From contig OY723267.1 of the NCBI GenBank assembly GCA_963210315.1, positions 992,001-1,056,000 on the forward strand: a DNA stretch of 64,000 nt, given 5' to 3'. Shown here one piece after another: positions 22,701-34,051 of the stretch (positions are counted from its first letter, which is position 1; every line of letters begins with the position of its first letter). The DNA is from Rhynchopus euleeides (Eukaryota > Euglenozoa > Diplonemea > Diplonemida > Diplonemidae). A model generated the notes under the pieces. It was given only the letters and a program-made list of their open reading frames with translations, was not told the origin of the DNA and did no database searches. The translations under genes were made by a program, and so were the position numbers.

Positions 22701-25700
22701 CACGACGGAGAGGGGGAGCGGCAGGCTGAGGAGGCAGGGGTTGTTGAGGAAGTCGATGAAGAACATCAGGTAGCAGATCTTGTCGGTGTGGGACCTGATG
22801 AACCACATCGTGGCGCTCCACAGCGCGGGGTAGCGCCGCATGGGCACCGCGGGGAGCCCGAGAGAGTTCTCCCGGAGCCGCTTCGTCAGCGCGTCGACAA
22901 ACCTGTTGAGGTGGTGCCCGAAGGGGAGGGAGGTGAACTCATCCTGCGCCGAAATCGGCTCCACCCGTGGCTTCTTCCCGACGACAAACTTCTGCTCCTT
23001 CTGCCCCGCCTTTGCGGTCTTCCCCTTCAGAGTGATGGTCGACACCGCAGTCGCAGTCTCCAACACAGTCGAAGAATAGGGACGCGTTGTCTCCGACGGA
23101 GACCCATGGCTCGTCCCCCGCTGAAAACTCCACCCCGCCTCCGCCAGCGTCAGGGGATGTCCCGTGAGGGTGTCTGAGCTAGCTTCGCTCTCTGCGGTGG
23201 TCGCCTCGAGTGCGGAGTACTCTGCGTGGTCGAGGAATCCCTCCTGGAGGAGGCGCTCCTCGAGGGCTGAGAGGCGGGTGCAGGGGGCAGGGATGATGGT
23301 GGGTTTGACCTGGGATTGGAGGTCCTTCTCAGCGCGCTCCTCGATGTCCATCGCGCAGTCGTCGCAGAGCTCGTCATTCGGCTTCCGCGCGCACACAGGG
23401 CAGACCATGATCTCCGTGGAGGAATGCCCAAGCTTCACCGCTGCAAGCTTATGCTTCCGCCTCTCCGACTCGCGCATCGCCGCACGCTTTTTATCGTCGA
23501 GATCCCACAGCCACTCCTGCTGGATCTTCTCCCCAATGTCTCGGGAGCGGATGTCGCCCTGCTGGTCGTAGTACAGCACCCACACCCAGGCCCTGCTGTC
23601 CAACAGGAGCTCCAGCAGATACGCCAGGATCATGACAATGGCATGCATTCCGTTGTCCTTCACGGAGAAATGCCGGTGGAGGCTTTCCGCCCCGCGGAGC
23701 TTGACGTAGGGGAAATAGAGGACGCAGGAGGTGAGGAGGAACAGGGCGTATACCCGGATGATCCACCTGCAGTAGCGTGCGCCGTGCCATTTCAGGCGGG
23801 TTCCGGTTTGGAAGAGGACGAGGGAGAGGAACACCTTTGTCATGTCGATCACACCGAGGGGGGTGCCGGTCGCGCCGTCGACGAACATGATTGTCATGGT
23901 GATGTACGGCAGGATGACGCAGATGCCATACTTCAGCTTCTCCGAGGGGGACCGCGGGTGGTTCGCCGAGGGGGTGAAGTCCTCCTCTGCGGCAATCTGC
24001 GCGTCAGGTGACTCGCAGGCCTCGCACCCACACCCCGGCACGGGGAACTTCCCGGCGACAGAAATCGCGTGGATGTCCCCCAGCGGGTAGGGCACTCTCT
24101 CGGGCACCACACCCGAGCCATACAGGGCCCATATGGAGGACCTCGCCTTTGAGAGCTTCTGCCTGTTGATCCGGAGGAACTCCGTGCAGCCCATTGGCAC
24201 CTCAGCATACTCCTGCACGGGATCCCTCCCCTGCTCCCTGCGCCTCTTATAGACACCCCACAGGGCAATCGCGCTGGAGGCGACGAACACATCAATTGCG
24301 AGCTCCCATGGTGTGACGTCAACCGAAAGGTAGTAACGGTATTCTCCAAGGCTGCTTACGTTGTAGGGGAGGCGGTGCATCAAGCCTACTTCGGAGATCT
24401 CGCCGGTCTGCAACTCCTCCAGGTCGGGCGGGAGGCCGAGGTAGGTGAAGTACTGGTAGATAAGGAGGAGCCACACAAACGCTGTGACGAAAAACCACCT
24501 CTCCAGGTCACGCACAACGGGGAGGCCCAGGCCTGCCTCGCCAGTCCAGTATGTCACCATCAGCAGAAGCAGCAGCAGGAAGGCTCGTATGGAGTCGGGC
24601 TGTGCGACGATGCCAACCAGGAAGGCGAGGAGGACGATGTGGTATGCATAGGTGTCGGCGAGGGCAAGCGGGTTCTGCCCGATGTCGAACACGGCGTGTC
24701 TGGCGGATTGGAGGGACCACACGCAGAGGTATTTCAGGTAGGCCCGGTTGGTGCAGCCCTCCGGAGGCGGGGTGAGGTCGACCTTCTTTGGGGGGACACC
24801 GAGGCAGCCTTCGAACCGCTCCCAGTGGAAGGCCATCGTGTTGAGCAGGCTGACGAGGTAGACAAACATGTGCGTCCACAGCAGGTTGAGCGTGTCGGCG
24901 TAGCGGAAGCCGACGTAGGCGGCGACGCCTGCGCCGAGGCTGTCGTGGAGGCGGTTCCCCACAGCGGGGAACTGGTAGAGGAAGAGGAGGATGGAGACGA
25001 GGGCTGCGTAGACAGCGAAGGACACCTGCAGCCAGGTGCTGCGGGAGAACCCCATCGCAGGGGAGAAGAGGTAGAGGCACAGGAAAGCGGCGTAGGGGAT
25101 GGACATCACGGAGGAGCGGAAGTGTGCGGTGGAGCTGACCGCTGCGGCGAAGAGGGCGATGCTCGTCAGGAGCCCGCAGTAGGACACCACGAGCTGCTTG
25201 ATGGTGCGGGTAACCTTTGTCCTGCGCTGCATGTCTGCTGTGGTGAGGTGGATACCCCGCACGCCATGCGTCGCCAGGACCTGGAGGTGCGACAGCGTCA
25301 GGGCGGCAGCCAGCAGGGCCAGGCCCCGGAGGCACCGCACGCTGCCTCCGTCGTACTCTACAAACCGATGCACCCCGACAAGCTCTGGTGTCATCTGCAT
25401 CCACCGGATGGCGTCCACCATATGGTCGTGCAGCAGATGGTATTGGAAGAAGTACTGCAGGGTGAGCCACACAGCAATATGCCCCCGCGCCACAGTCCAG
25501 ACCCTCCGGCGGGTGGGGTCGGTGAAGCTGTGCCCCCACGGCGTGAGGCAGACGAAGGCGAGGGCGAGGAAGATGAGAAGCATGATGCCGCTGAGCACCG
25601 TGGGCTGCCCCGTGAGCCCCAGGGCCAGGACGACGCCCAGGGCTGTGGTGTCGAGCACGGTGGAGGCGGGGAGGCCGATCAGGATTGCGACCCACACAAA

Positions 25701-28576
25701 AAGCCTGAACTTCATCTGCGTGTGTGGCCCCTGGGGTGGCACGGTGGAGGATGTTGTCGCGGAAGAGTTGGTCGTGACGGATGATGATGCAGATCGGCTA
25801 GGCGCAGGTGCGGCAGCCTTGACGAGCGGAACAGAGAAGGAAGGGTTGCTTGCTTCTGCGTGGAGGTGGCGCAGGCTCCGCCCCGCAACGCTTTCCATCT
25901 CGTAGTCTTCGTTGTACGTCATCTGTGTCGGGGAGGGTGGTGTGGGGTGTGGTGTCATAAAGGGGCTTAAAGGCTAGCGAGGGGGGCACCCACCCCATCC
26001 TGCAGAGCTGCCGTGTATCGCCCTCGTGGAAAAGGAAAGGAAAGAGGCATACGTTGCGCCGCAGCTCCTTGTCGACGAAGAGGTCCCTCTGCTTGATGGC
26101 AAAGAACAGCAGGACGAACAGCGGGAAGAACTGCCACGTCTCCCTCTCGTGGAACCCAACGACGTCACGCCCGATGTTCTTCACATTCTGTGGTGGGATT
26201 GTGTTGGGTTGTTTTGTGGGATATTGGGCTGTGGGGCCTGCCCCCCCAATCGGCATTTCGCGCAAAGGGTTCCACCAGGCCCTCACCCCACAATGCAGTG
26301 GCCATGCATACCGCAAGCGACGGGACGAAGTCTGTCTCCAGCACCTTGAAGAGATAAATGACTGTGAGCAGGAGGCAGACATAGGCGAGGACAAAGTTCC
26401 AGGTCTTCTCTGCCCACCGCGGCTTGAAGAAGAACGTCAACGACAGGAGGTAGAGGATCGCATGGGCCCCATCGACGGTCCAGCAGGCTGTGAAGAAGAG
26501 CCAGAACAGCATGATGGCGATGAAGGACTTGCGCATGATGACACGGATCCGCTCCACAACGGTGTCTGGCTGCGCCCCCTCGCGTACAGGGGTGTGCATC
26601 GGCTGCTGGGGCTCGCGCTGCGCATGGTTGCGCCGTGTCCACAGCTTTGTCGTCAGCGATACCGACGCCAGCAGCAGGCCCAGAATGGGCAACAGGATCA
26701 GCTGGCACTGGTTGGACTCAATCCCGCCGCACGTCGATGCCGCGAGCCCAGCCACCTCCAGCCGCCGCATGGTGGCATTCGACACGCCGCTGTCATCCTC
26801 CGCTAGGTTGGCCACCGCCACAACCCACACGCCGAGGACGTGCACCACCGCCAGCGCCAGCACCGGGGTCAGCAGGCTGAAGAAGACATACCGCCGCAGC
26901 AGGGACAGCAGGAACACCAGCAGCCAGATGGAGCTGATGACAGAGGGCTGCAGCACGATCACCACCGCTATGAGGGTCACGAGGATGCGGCTGCTGTAGC
27001 GGTGCCCGTGCACATTCACCGTGGTGAGGACGCGCTGGACGGCTTGCCCGCTCTGCTTCTCCGCGCGGGACGCCATCGCTGCGAGAGAGCGTGTGTTTGC
27101 AGCACTCTGCACCCGCACCTTCAGCTCTGCCGGGCGCAGCTCCTTCAGGGCCTCTGTGAGGTGTGCGATGTAGACCATCCCCTGCAGGGTCAGGTCCACC
27201 ACATCCATCGACCCGGTGTGCAGCATGTCGACGTCGAACATCGTCGCCTTCTTCTCAGACCCCCGCGTCGCCTTCGAATAGGAGTAGGCACAAAGCAGCA
27301 GGAACAGCGTCGAGAGGAACAGCACGTGGATGACGTTGCCTGCCTCCAGCTGGATCGCATCCCACTTGTGCCCCTCCTCGTGCTGGCCGTGGCTGTCGTG
27401 CAGCCAGGACAGCCCTGCTATCTTGTAGTTTATGGTGTTGGGGATGTGCTTTGCCAGGTAGGGCACGAATGTGGCGTAGTGCACAGCGTACACCACAGCG
27501 CAGTATGTCCGCAGGGCCCTGACGAAGGAGAGATTTGCCAGGATGGAGTCCTCGATGTCCACATTGCGCGACCATGCGATGCAGTAGGCGATGAAGATGA
27601 GGAGGAAGGGCACGTCTATAAGCGAGGGGTGGCTTGCCGCACTCATCCCGCTGAACACCGCGACGGTGGAGAAGCTGCAGATCCGGGAGGCGGTGCCCTG
27701 CCGCTCCACACCCACGGAGGAGGAGAGGGCGTTGACAGACCCGCCCAACTCCATCCGGTTCAGGGTTGCCGCGCTGGCCGCACGCCGCTGCGCCACCTTG
27801 AGGTAGGCCGCCGCGGCAAACAGCAGCATCTCAAACATCACACACCTCACCCGCTCCACCACGGAGATCTCCGCAAAGTTACACCACCCCAGCAGCTCCG
27901 CCCAGCTGGTATCGAACAGCTCCGGGTAGAACTGGAGCACAATCTGCCCTGCGATCTGCCCCAGCAGGGACACGCATGCCACTGCGCCAGCCATATAGAC
28001 AGCGAAGGCGCTGCGGCTCTGCGGGTGGTCCGGCTGTATCCCAGTCAGATAAGGATGGGTTGTGGCGGAGATCAAGAAGGCAATGATGTACAGCGTGGAC
28101 ATCAGGTTGAGGCGGAGTAGCGACACGACAATGAAGTAGAGGGGCATGATGCAGACGACGATGTAGACGTGGCGTTTCGCATTCTTCACCTTCTTATGTC
28201 CACCGACGGAGGAGACGATGTGCTCACTGTTCTGCGTGTGTGATCTGCCACGAACCCCATGGCTTCCGGAGCGGTACTTCTGCTCGATGTCATGCACGAG
28301 CGACATGGCAGCAGCAACAGGCGTCATATGCCTCGCAGACTTCAGCGGTTCCTGCCTCGGGCTCTGCGTGGGCGACCTGCTCCCATCCTCGTTCATCAGC
28401 CGGTATGGAATGCTCAGTCTCGGTATGGCTGGCAGCCCCTCCTTCAGGGGGTTGGGTGTGGAGGCGGGTGTCGCGTCGCTCTGAGGGCCCAGCCCCGCAG
28501 GGACATCGAGCGCCACAGTCACGCGCTTCCCGAAGCGCTCCGTGGGGACGCCATCCTCACGCCCCCCCAGAGGCAT
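19749..28576 (-). CDS. PIEZO: Piezo-family mechanosensitive cation channel
   Basis: Three exons: 28576-26312, 26187-26053 and 25922-19749, both introns with GTATGC donors, ACAG acceptors and phase 0. The product is about 2857 aa, similar to animal and protist Piezo lengths, with dozens of hydrophobic segments forming the blade repeats. Near residue 2320 is the Piezo anchor signature (FVYELKVVIDWTFTATTLKF, then WWIKLQDI). The outer helix is near 2390, the extracellular cap about 2400-2770, and the inner pore helix near 2777 (SVTALYTTFVLTIGQLIRFF). The C-terminus ends with the family's LYQELLRLYRSPESL. Odd features: a canonical EF-hand loop (DVDGDGYITLQE) near residue 2504 with a cysteine-rich stretch after it, all inside the cap, and a CxxC/CxxC cluster (CPVCARK...CDDCA) in an internal loop. 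Piezo opens on membrane tension and passes Na+, K+ and Ca2+. Extra 5' exons cannot be excluded. Confidence 0.96.
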
Positions 28577-30405
28577 CCTCCACAGGCAGGTTGCCTACTG
28601 CACAGTCTCGCTCGAAGCTGCTCGGTAGCCTTCAGGCATCGCACTGAACTCCAGTTCACACCTGCTGGTGCTGCAGGTGTGCCCTTGGTGTGGCAGGCGG
28701 GGGTGGGGTGTGGGGGGATTCTCGTCGCGTATATTCACACGTTCAGTGTATGAGGAAGACGGGGGGTGGGGGTGGGAGGGGATGGCGCGAAGCAACCGCG
28801 CTGGGCCCGCCTATGTTCCTGCAGGGGGGTGGAGGTGTGTGTGGTGACCACGTTTTGTGTGGGGAGATCCTGCGCGGATCATAGCCCACCCCCGCCCATC
28901 CCTACGTCACAGCGGAGGCCCCACTCGGGTTAGAGTGTGGGGCCAACGGTGTGTGTGTGTGGATGAGACAGCGGAGGGCAGCAGGTTGAGTTGTTCTCTC
29001 GGTGCGACCTGAAGATATCTCATTTGCAGGCTGAGCTAGCAAAAAATGTCAAAGCTGGTTGGTCCACTCGATAACGATACTGTGTAAACAAACTCCATAT
29101 GAAGGTGTGAGGGAGAGGTTCACCGCGCTGCGATGCCTGTAGTCTTTAGACCAGGGGGGGAGGGGGGAGCGGGGGGGAAGAGGTTGTGGGGCCAGGGCAT
29201 GTTGGTAAGCAGCCTTTTGCTTTCAGCACGACAACGCTGACTTGCATGGTGGGTGGGTGGATCGGAGGGCACGCAGTGGACACAAATCGCACCGGGTGTG
29301 TTGCCCTCCAACACCGCCACCGCCGCTGCCTCCTCAACCCAGTCTCGCTGTTATCCGCACCCCGTTCCTTCTCGCTCCGTGAGGTGGAATAAATCTCTAG
29401 TTCACAAGTTCGGTTGCGGTTTTTGTTACTTTTCATGTTTCTTCACTTCGGGGTGTGTGGGGGCAGTGCATACATCGTAGATCGGGCCCTCAGGGGTTTT
29501 TAGGGTCATTCGTATCGGTGAGGTGAGGATTTCTCTGGCTGGGAAAAAAACACGCGCAGATCACGATGAGGGGCGCTCGAAGTAGGCACACACACCACAC
29601 ACGCGCGTAAATATTTCATTGCTGTCGTGTAAAACCGCACCGAGCACATCCTGCTCCTGATGCGATCTCCGCTGTAACACAAACATTAACTTCGTGCCCC
29701 CACCCACACCCCCACCCCCGTTCTGCCTGGGTACCATTCTTTCTACTTGAGTTGCCCTGTCCTGGGTACCGTGTTTTGTACTTTGCGACACCTTTTCAGC
29801 AAAACTTCGATTCAGACACGAAGGGAGGGGAGGAAGGGATTCACAACACTGCAGTCGGAAGCGGGCCAGCCCACACAGGGCAAGATATGTGATGTGCCTG
29901 CTGCGCCACGCATCATGGGAGAGATCACCGCAAGTTCGGATGGGGGGGGAGCTGACAACCGACAGCCCACCTGACATCCTCTGGTTCCTTCTTGACTTGC
30001 CTCTGCAACAGCCTCTCTATGGTGTAACACTGAGGCCTTCTGAGCACAGGGCAACATTCCGCACTGAGAACCACCCGCCACACACAAGAGGCGGGGCGCC
30101 GGGAGAGAAATGTCAGGGTGTATGGGAGGTGGTCTACACAGGGGGCTACAGGCCTGGGCAACAACGCGCTCGCTGCAAAACAACAGCCACCCCCCACAAA
30201 CAGGAAAACGGAGGGGAAGAGGATGTGGGATGGAACCGATACCCGTGGGGTGTGTACATGCGGGAGTCCAGATGTCGGCACCCATTTGTTTGTTCCGGTT
30301 GTGCGAATCAGGGCGAATCAGCCACCGCACCACCCCCACCCCCCCAACCGGTCCTGCCTGACCTGAGATCACCGTAAAAAGCAAAAAAAAGGGAAAATCG
30401 GTGCC
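28577..30405. other. Intergenic, no gene recognised
   Basis: Mixed sequence with short GT runs (about 28946-28962), G-rich blocks near 29153-29175, and no frame with family features on either strand. Confidence 0.6.
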
Positions 30406-32750
30406 TCAGTGGACACCCGTGTCTGGGCAGAAGGCAGGATACTCATAGGTATCGACACCAGCTGCGTGCACAAACCCCAACCCTGTGTTGAACAGGAGGG
30501 AGAGGATGCCTCCCACGAACAGGATCATTGGCACGGCAGAGCCGGCGCCGCACACCACTTCCCTCCAGGGTGTGGGCGGTGGGCCACCCCCGGCTGGCAG
30601 GCCCAGCCCAGCGCCCTGTGGCAGGGGGGGGTGGTGGTGGTGGTGTTGGTGGCTGGCGAGAAGCAACCAACCCACGGGCAGCACACAGCACACACCGCGG
30701 CATGCGGCATGGGCGGTGTGGAGCCTTCCAAAGCCTATCGGCAACCCGCATACCTGGCCTGTGACTGGAGGGCCTGCCTCAGGGCTGCTGTACTGCACGT
30801 ATTCTGACTCCGCCTCGCCATGTCCAGCGCGGCGTTGGCTGTCCGCAGGCTTGCCCTGGGTAGTGACTGAGCTGGAGTGTGAGAAGCGCCTGAGTAGGGG
30901 AGAGTGTGTTGTGTTGGAAGCGCGTTCAGGCAAATGATGGGTGGTTGCAGCGGCACGCTGATCAGCCAAAAAGCCCTGCCATGCCATGCCATGCCATACC
31001 TGCGATAGGCGAGCCACACGGCACCGGGCATGATGAAGCCCAAGAGGGATGCGGCAATGCCTCCTGTGAACTCCAGCACCAGGCCCAGCTGGTCTGACTG
31101 GAGGAACAGCCCTGGGGGCAGCGTGATCCCGAAGATCGCCGCCGTCAGCAGCCAGTGCCTCTTGTTGGACGTCTCCCCTTCGAACGCGACAGAGAGCACT
31201 GCCTGGCGCACCACGAAGAACTCCATCGGGAAGGTGAAGAACATGGTGATGGCAAGAAGGAACCGCGCGACATTCACCGCCTGGTCGTCCGACGCAAAGT
31301 TGTTGAGGATGTCGGGGCGGGTGCACCGCTGGAACGAGGAATACCCCACAATCGCGAGCAGCAGCGACACTGCCGTGGCGATGAAGACGCTGATATGAAC
31401 CACCCGGTTCCAGTCAGACTTGTTCTTCATGGAGTTCCTCACCAGGAACGACGAGTGGTGGCAAACATAGGCAAACGAGATCACTCCCAGCGCCGGGAAA
31501 AAGCTCTTATGCGCGAAGGTGAAGGCGTTGTGCGACGGCTTTTTATAATCCGTCCCCACGACTAGGGTCACATTCCCCGCCCGGCCGTCTTCGTGGGTGT
31601 GCCACTTCAGTGAGAGCCCGTAAGGCCTCTTATGGCTGTACACCCCGTCGGGCTTCTTCGGGATCACCGAGCCATGCGTGAGGTCGTGCTTGTTGGCGTA
31701 GGACAGCACCTCCCCAGAGCCGCACGATGGGCTCGAATCCTTCGACCCCGCTGCGTAGATCAGGGCGGGCATGACACCCCCTGCAAGGGTGATCTCAACG
31801 GTCAGGGAGGCAACGCCGTTCACCGCACTTGCAAACGACTTATACAACACATCGTTGTGGCTGGGATCGGATATGCTGTTCAGGACAGGAGGGTCGTGCA
31901 CACCCGACGCATTCCCCCTCAGGGGCAGCAGGCACCGGTCCACATCGTGCAGGATCATCGTGGCGTTCTCCATGGTGCCAACAGGCGACACGCCAAGCGC
32001 AAGCCATCCGAACTCCTTGTCGGTGTGAATCCCAAGCTCCTGCGAGGCGGGGATGCCCCGCACGCAGATCAGCAGTGTCAGGATCAGGACGCACAGAATG
32101 GACACAGCGCTGGTCTTCCCCAGCGCCCCGATATCCTTGAACGAGGAGAGAGGGAGGCAGATCCCGCAGGCCCCGATGAAGACGACGAACTTACGCTCCG
32201 CGAGGAGGTCAGACCCTGTCCAGTCCCCCAGCACAGGGGACATGGTGTCGCCGATGAGGATGAGATAGCTCACCATGGCGCCGTAGGCAAACATGATCAT
32301 GGCCCCGCTGATGGCGGCAAACCCGGGGCGGCCCAAGAGAGTGTTGCAGAGCATCTCATACTCATCGACCTGCATGCGCTCGCCCACGGCGACGATGAGT
32401 CTGACGGAGTAGGCGGTGAGGGCGGCGCAAACCACCAGCAGGATGACGGCGAGGAACAGCCCGCCCTCTTCGACCGCGAATGGCAGCCCGATGATGCCCG
32501 CCCCGATGATGGAGTTGACGAAGTTGGCAACAGCGGAGAAGAGGGAGTGCCCCCCGCCACCGCCCACAACCTCGATGACGGCCGGGCCAGCCTCGGGGGG
32601 ATCCCCGGCGGCGGAGTCGCAGTCGATGGGGACCTCGTCCATCTCGATGGCGTCGGCGCCATCGCCGCTGCCGACACGCTGCGCAGGGTGGGCAGCGGCA
32701 GGCGCGGCGGGCGCATCAGGGGGCAATGAATCAGACATCGGTTCATCCAT
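30406..32750 (-). CDS. AAAP/SLC38-type amino-acid transporter
   Basis: The main exon is 32750-31000 (583 codons plus two bases), ending at a GTATGG donor. The N-terminal 65 residues are Pro/Ala/acidic and cytosolic. The first membrane segment (SAVANFVNSIIGAGIIGLPF) is the hallmark of the amino acid/auxin permease family; about ten further segments follow. The last segment (AVPMILFVGGILSLLF) lies in a separate terminal exon ending with TGA at 30406. The exact acceptor is unclear: CTGCCACAG at 30615 looks best but is in the wrong phase for direct joining, a plain GGAG at 30563 keeps frame, and a 5-nt microexon between TCACAG and GTATGC near 30757 is possible. Such proteins import amino acids, often with Na+ or H+; the substrate is not shown. 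Confidence 0.88.
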
Positions 32751-33002
32751 GGTGTGTAGCCCCCCTGGCGAAGCAAGGAGGTGGGGTGGTGGTGGTGGCG
32801 GGGTGTGTGCCGCGCAGGTTGTGGTTTTCAGTGTGTGGTGGGGATGGGGTGGGGGTGGGGGGGTGGGGGACGTCGGGCAGGCGGAGGGCTGTTCTGGTGT
32901 GTTTGTTTTGAGAGGAGTTCCGCTTTTGCAAGGCGCAGGAAAGAGGACCTGCTTTGCCAGCCCGCCGCACGCTTGTGCCCCCCCACCGACGCACCCCCGA
33001 TA

Positions 33003-33290
33003 TCACAGGTCAACCTCGAAGTCGAGGGCCACAATGTCAGATGACCGCAAGAGTGCATGTGGGTAAGTCCCCGCTTTTGTTGCCAGCTTACGGACCCCGA
33101 TGTTCCGCAGATCGCTGTCGATAGCTCGGTACTGGCCCCTGCCTGTGTACCCCTCGTACAGTTCCACGTCAACATGCAGAGGGCTGCCCTTCTTCTCCCC
33201 AGCAGCAGCCGTCTCCCCCAGCCACGCCCAGAACTGCAGGTGCTGCTCACGCAGCTGCGCAGCACTCTGCTTGACGGGCGGACTTGCCAT
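33003..33290 (-). CDS. Gemin7-like small protein (SMN complex)
   Basis: A single-exon ORF of 95 codons from ATG at 33290 (ATGG context) to TGA at 33003. The pattern LREQHLQFWAWLG, then HVDVELYEGYTGRGQYRAID, then ALLRSSDIVALDF matches the Sm-fold protein Gemin7: an N-terminal helix, a five-strand core, and the characteristic ALLRxSDI near the end. Gemin7 pairs with Gemin6 in the SMN complex that loads Sm proteins on snRNAs. The protein is shorter than human Gemin7 (131 aa), lacking most of the N-terminal tail. An acceptor-like ACAACACAG lies 18 nt upstream of the ATG. Identification is by pattern only. Confidence 0.65.
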   Translation of the reverse strand: MASPPVKQSAAQLREQHLQFWAWLGETAAAGEKKGSPLHVDVELYEGYTGRGQYRAIDSDLRNIGVRKLATKAGTYPHALLRSSDIVALDFEVDL

Positions 33291-34051
33291 GGTCCCCGCC
33301 CCTCTCCCCTGTGTTGTCAGGCAATGCAAGAACTCTGGCCCGCTGTGGACCCTGCTGGAATGCAACACAATACAACGTGAGAGGAGGTGGGGGCGTGGGG
33401 TGGGGTTCGCGCTCACGGTCGTGGAGGGGAAGGGTGTTGTCGAGCAGGAAGCTGGCCACTTCCTTTCGCATAGTGGGTTGCTTTAGGTGCCGCTCACGAG
33501 ATGCCTCCCGCGCAGTTTCGGATGCGCCACACACAGTGCTGTTGCAGCACCACACCAGCCCACACTCTGTCGCACGCTAACCCAAGCGGGGCATCTGCTG
33601 TGACGTCGGGTGGGACGGCAAGTGGCCCATCCGTGCAAGGGTCTACCCACTCCAAACATGGTCACTACACTGCACACATCACACACATCCCAAACAGAAC
33701 TATCGACACCCCTGTGCTCGTTAGAGGGACACCTTCACGTACAGGCTCGTGGTGAGGAAAGGGGTAATGGGCGACTTTTTTTGCTGCCGAACCCCCAAGA
33801 ACCCCTCAGTACACCACAAGCAGAAAAGGGTGGGTGACCGGGTAAAATGAGGTGTACACACACAAGGCCAGACCGGCAACGGTGGGCCGGGGGAGGGCGG
33901 GGCGGGTGGCTGTGCAAGCGGAGAGCGGCTAGGCTAGAGCCTCCGGATAGATAGTTGCTGGCTTGCACCGGGAAAGGGAGGGCGGGGGTGGTAGGGGCAG
34001 GCGCGCGAACGCCCCTCTCGCCCCTGCAATGCGGGCCAACCGGGAATGGCC
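33291..34051. other. Intergenic, no gene recognised
   Basis: Mixed sequence between the Gemin7-like start and the 3' end of the next gene; no repeat family or coding frame seen. Confidence 0.6.

Noticed and set aside
24375-25784. Plus-strand 469-codon frame opposite Piezo
   Set aside because: Antisense to firmly identified Piezo coding sequence; GC-rich codon usage leaves complementary frames open by chance.
26081-26287. Alternative donor GTGAGG (26286) for Piezo intron 1
   Set aside because: It leaves phase 1 and puts a wrong frame into exon 2; GTATGC at 26311 keeps phase 0 and fits the window consensus.
26840-28120. Plus-strand 426-codon His/Val-rich frame
   Set aside because: Antisense shadow of Piezo exon 1.
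28946-28965. GT dinucleotide run as a possible telomeric or regulatory repeat
   Set aside because: Too short and not a telomere unit; ordinary low complexity.
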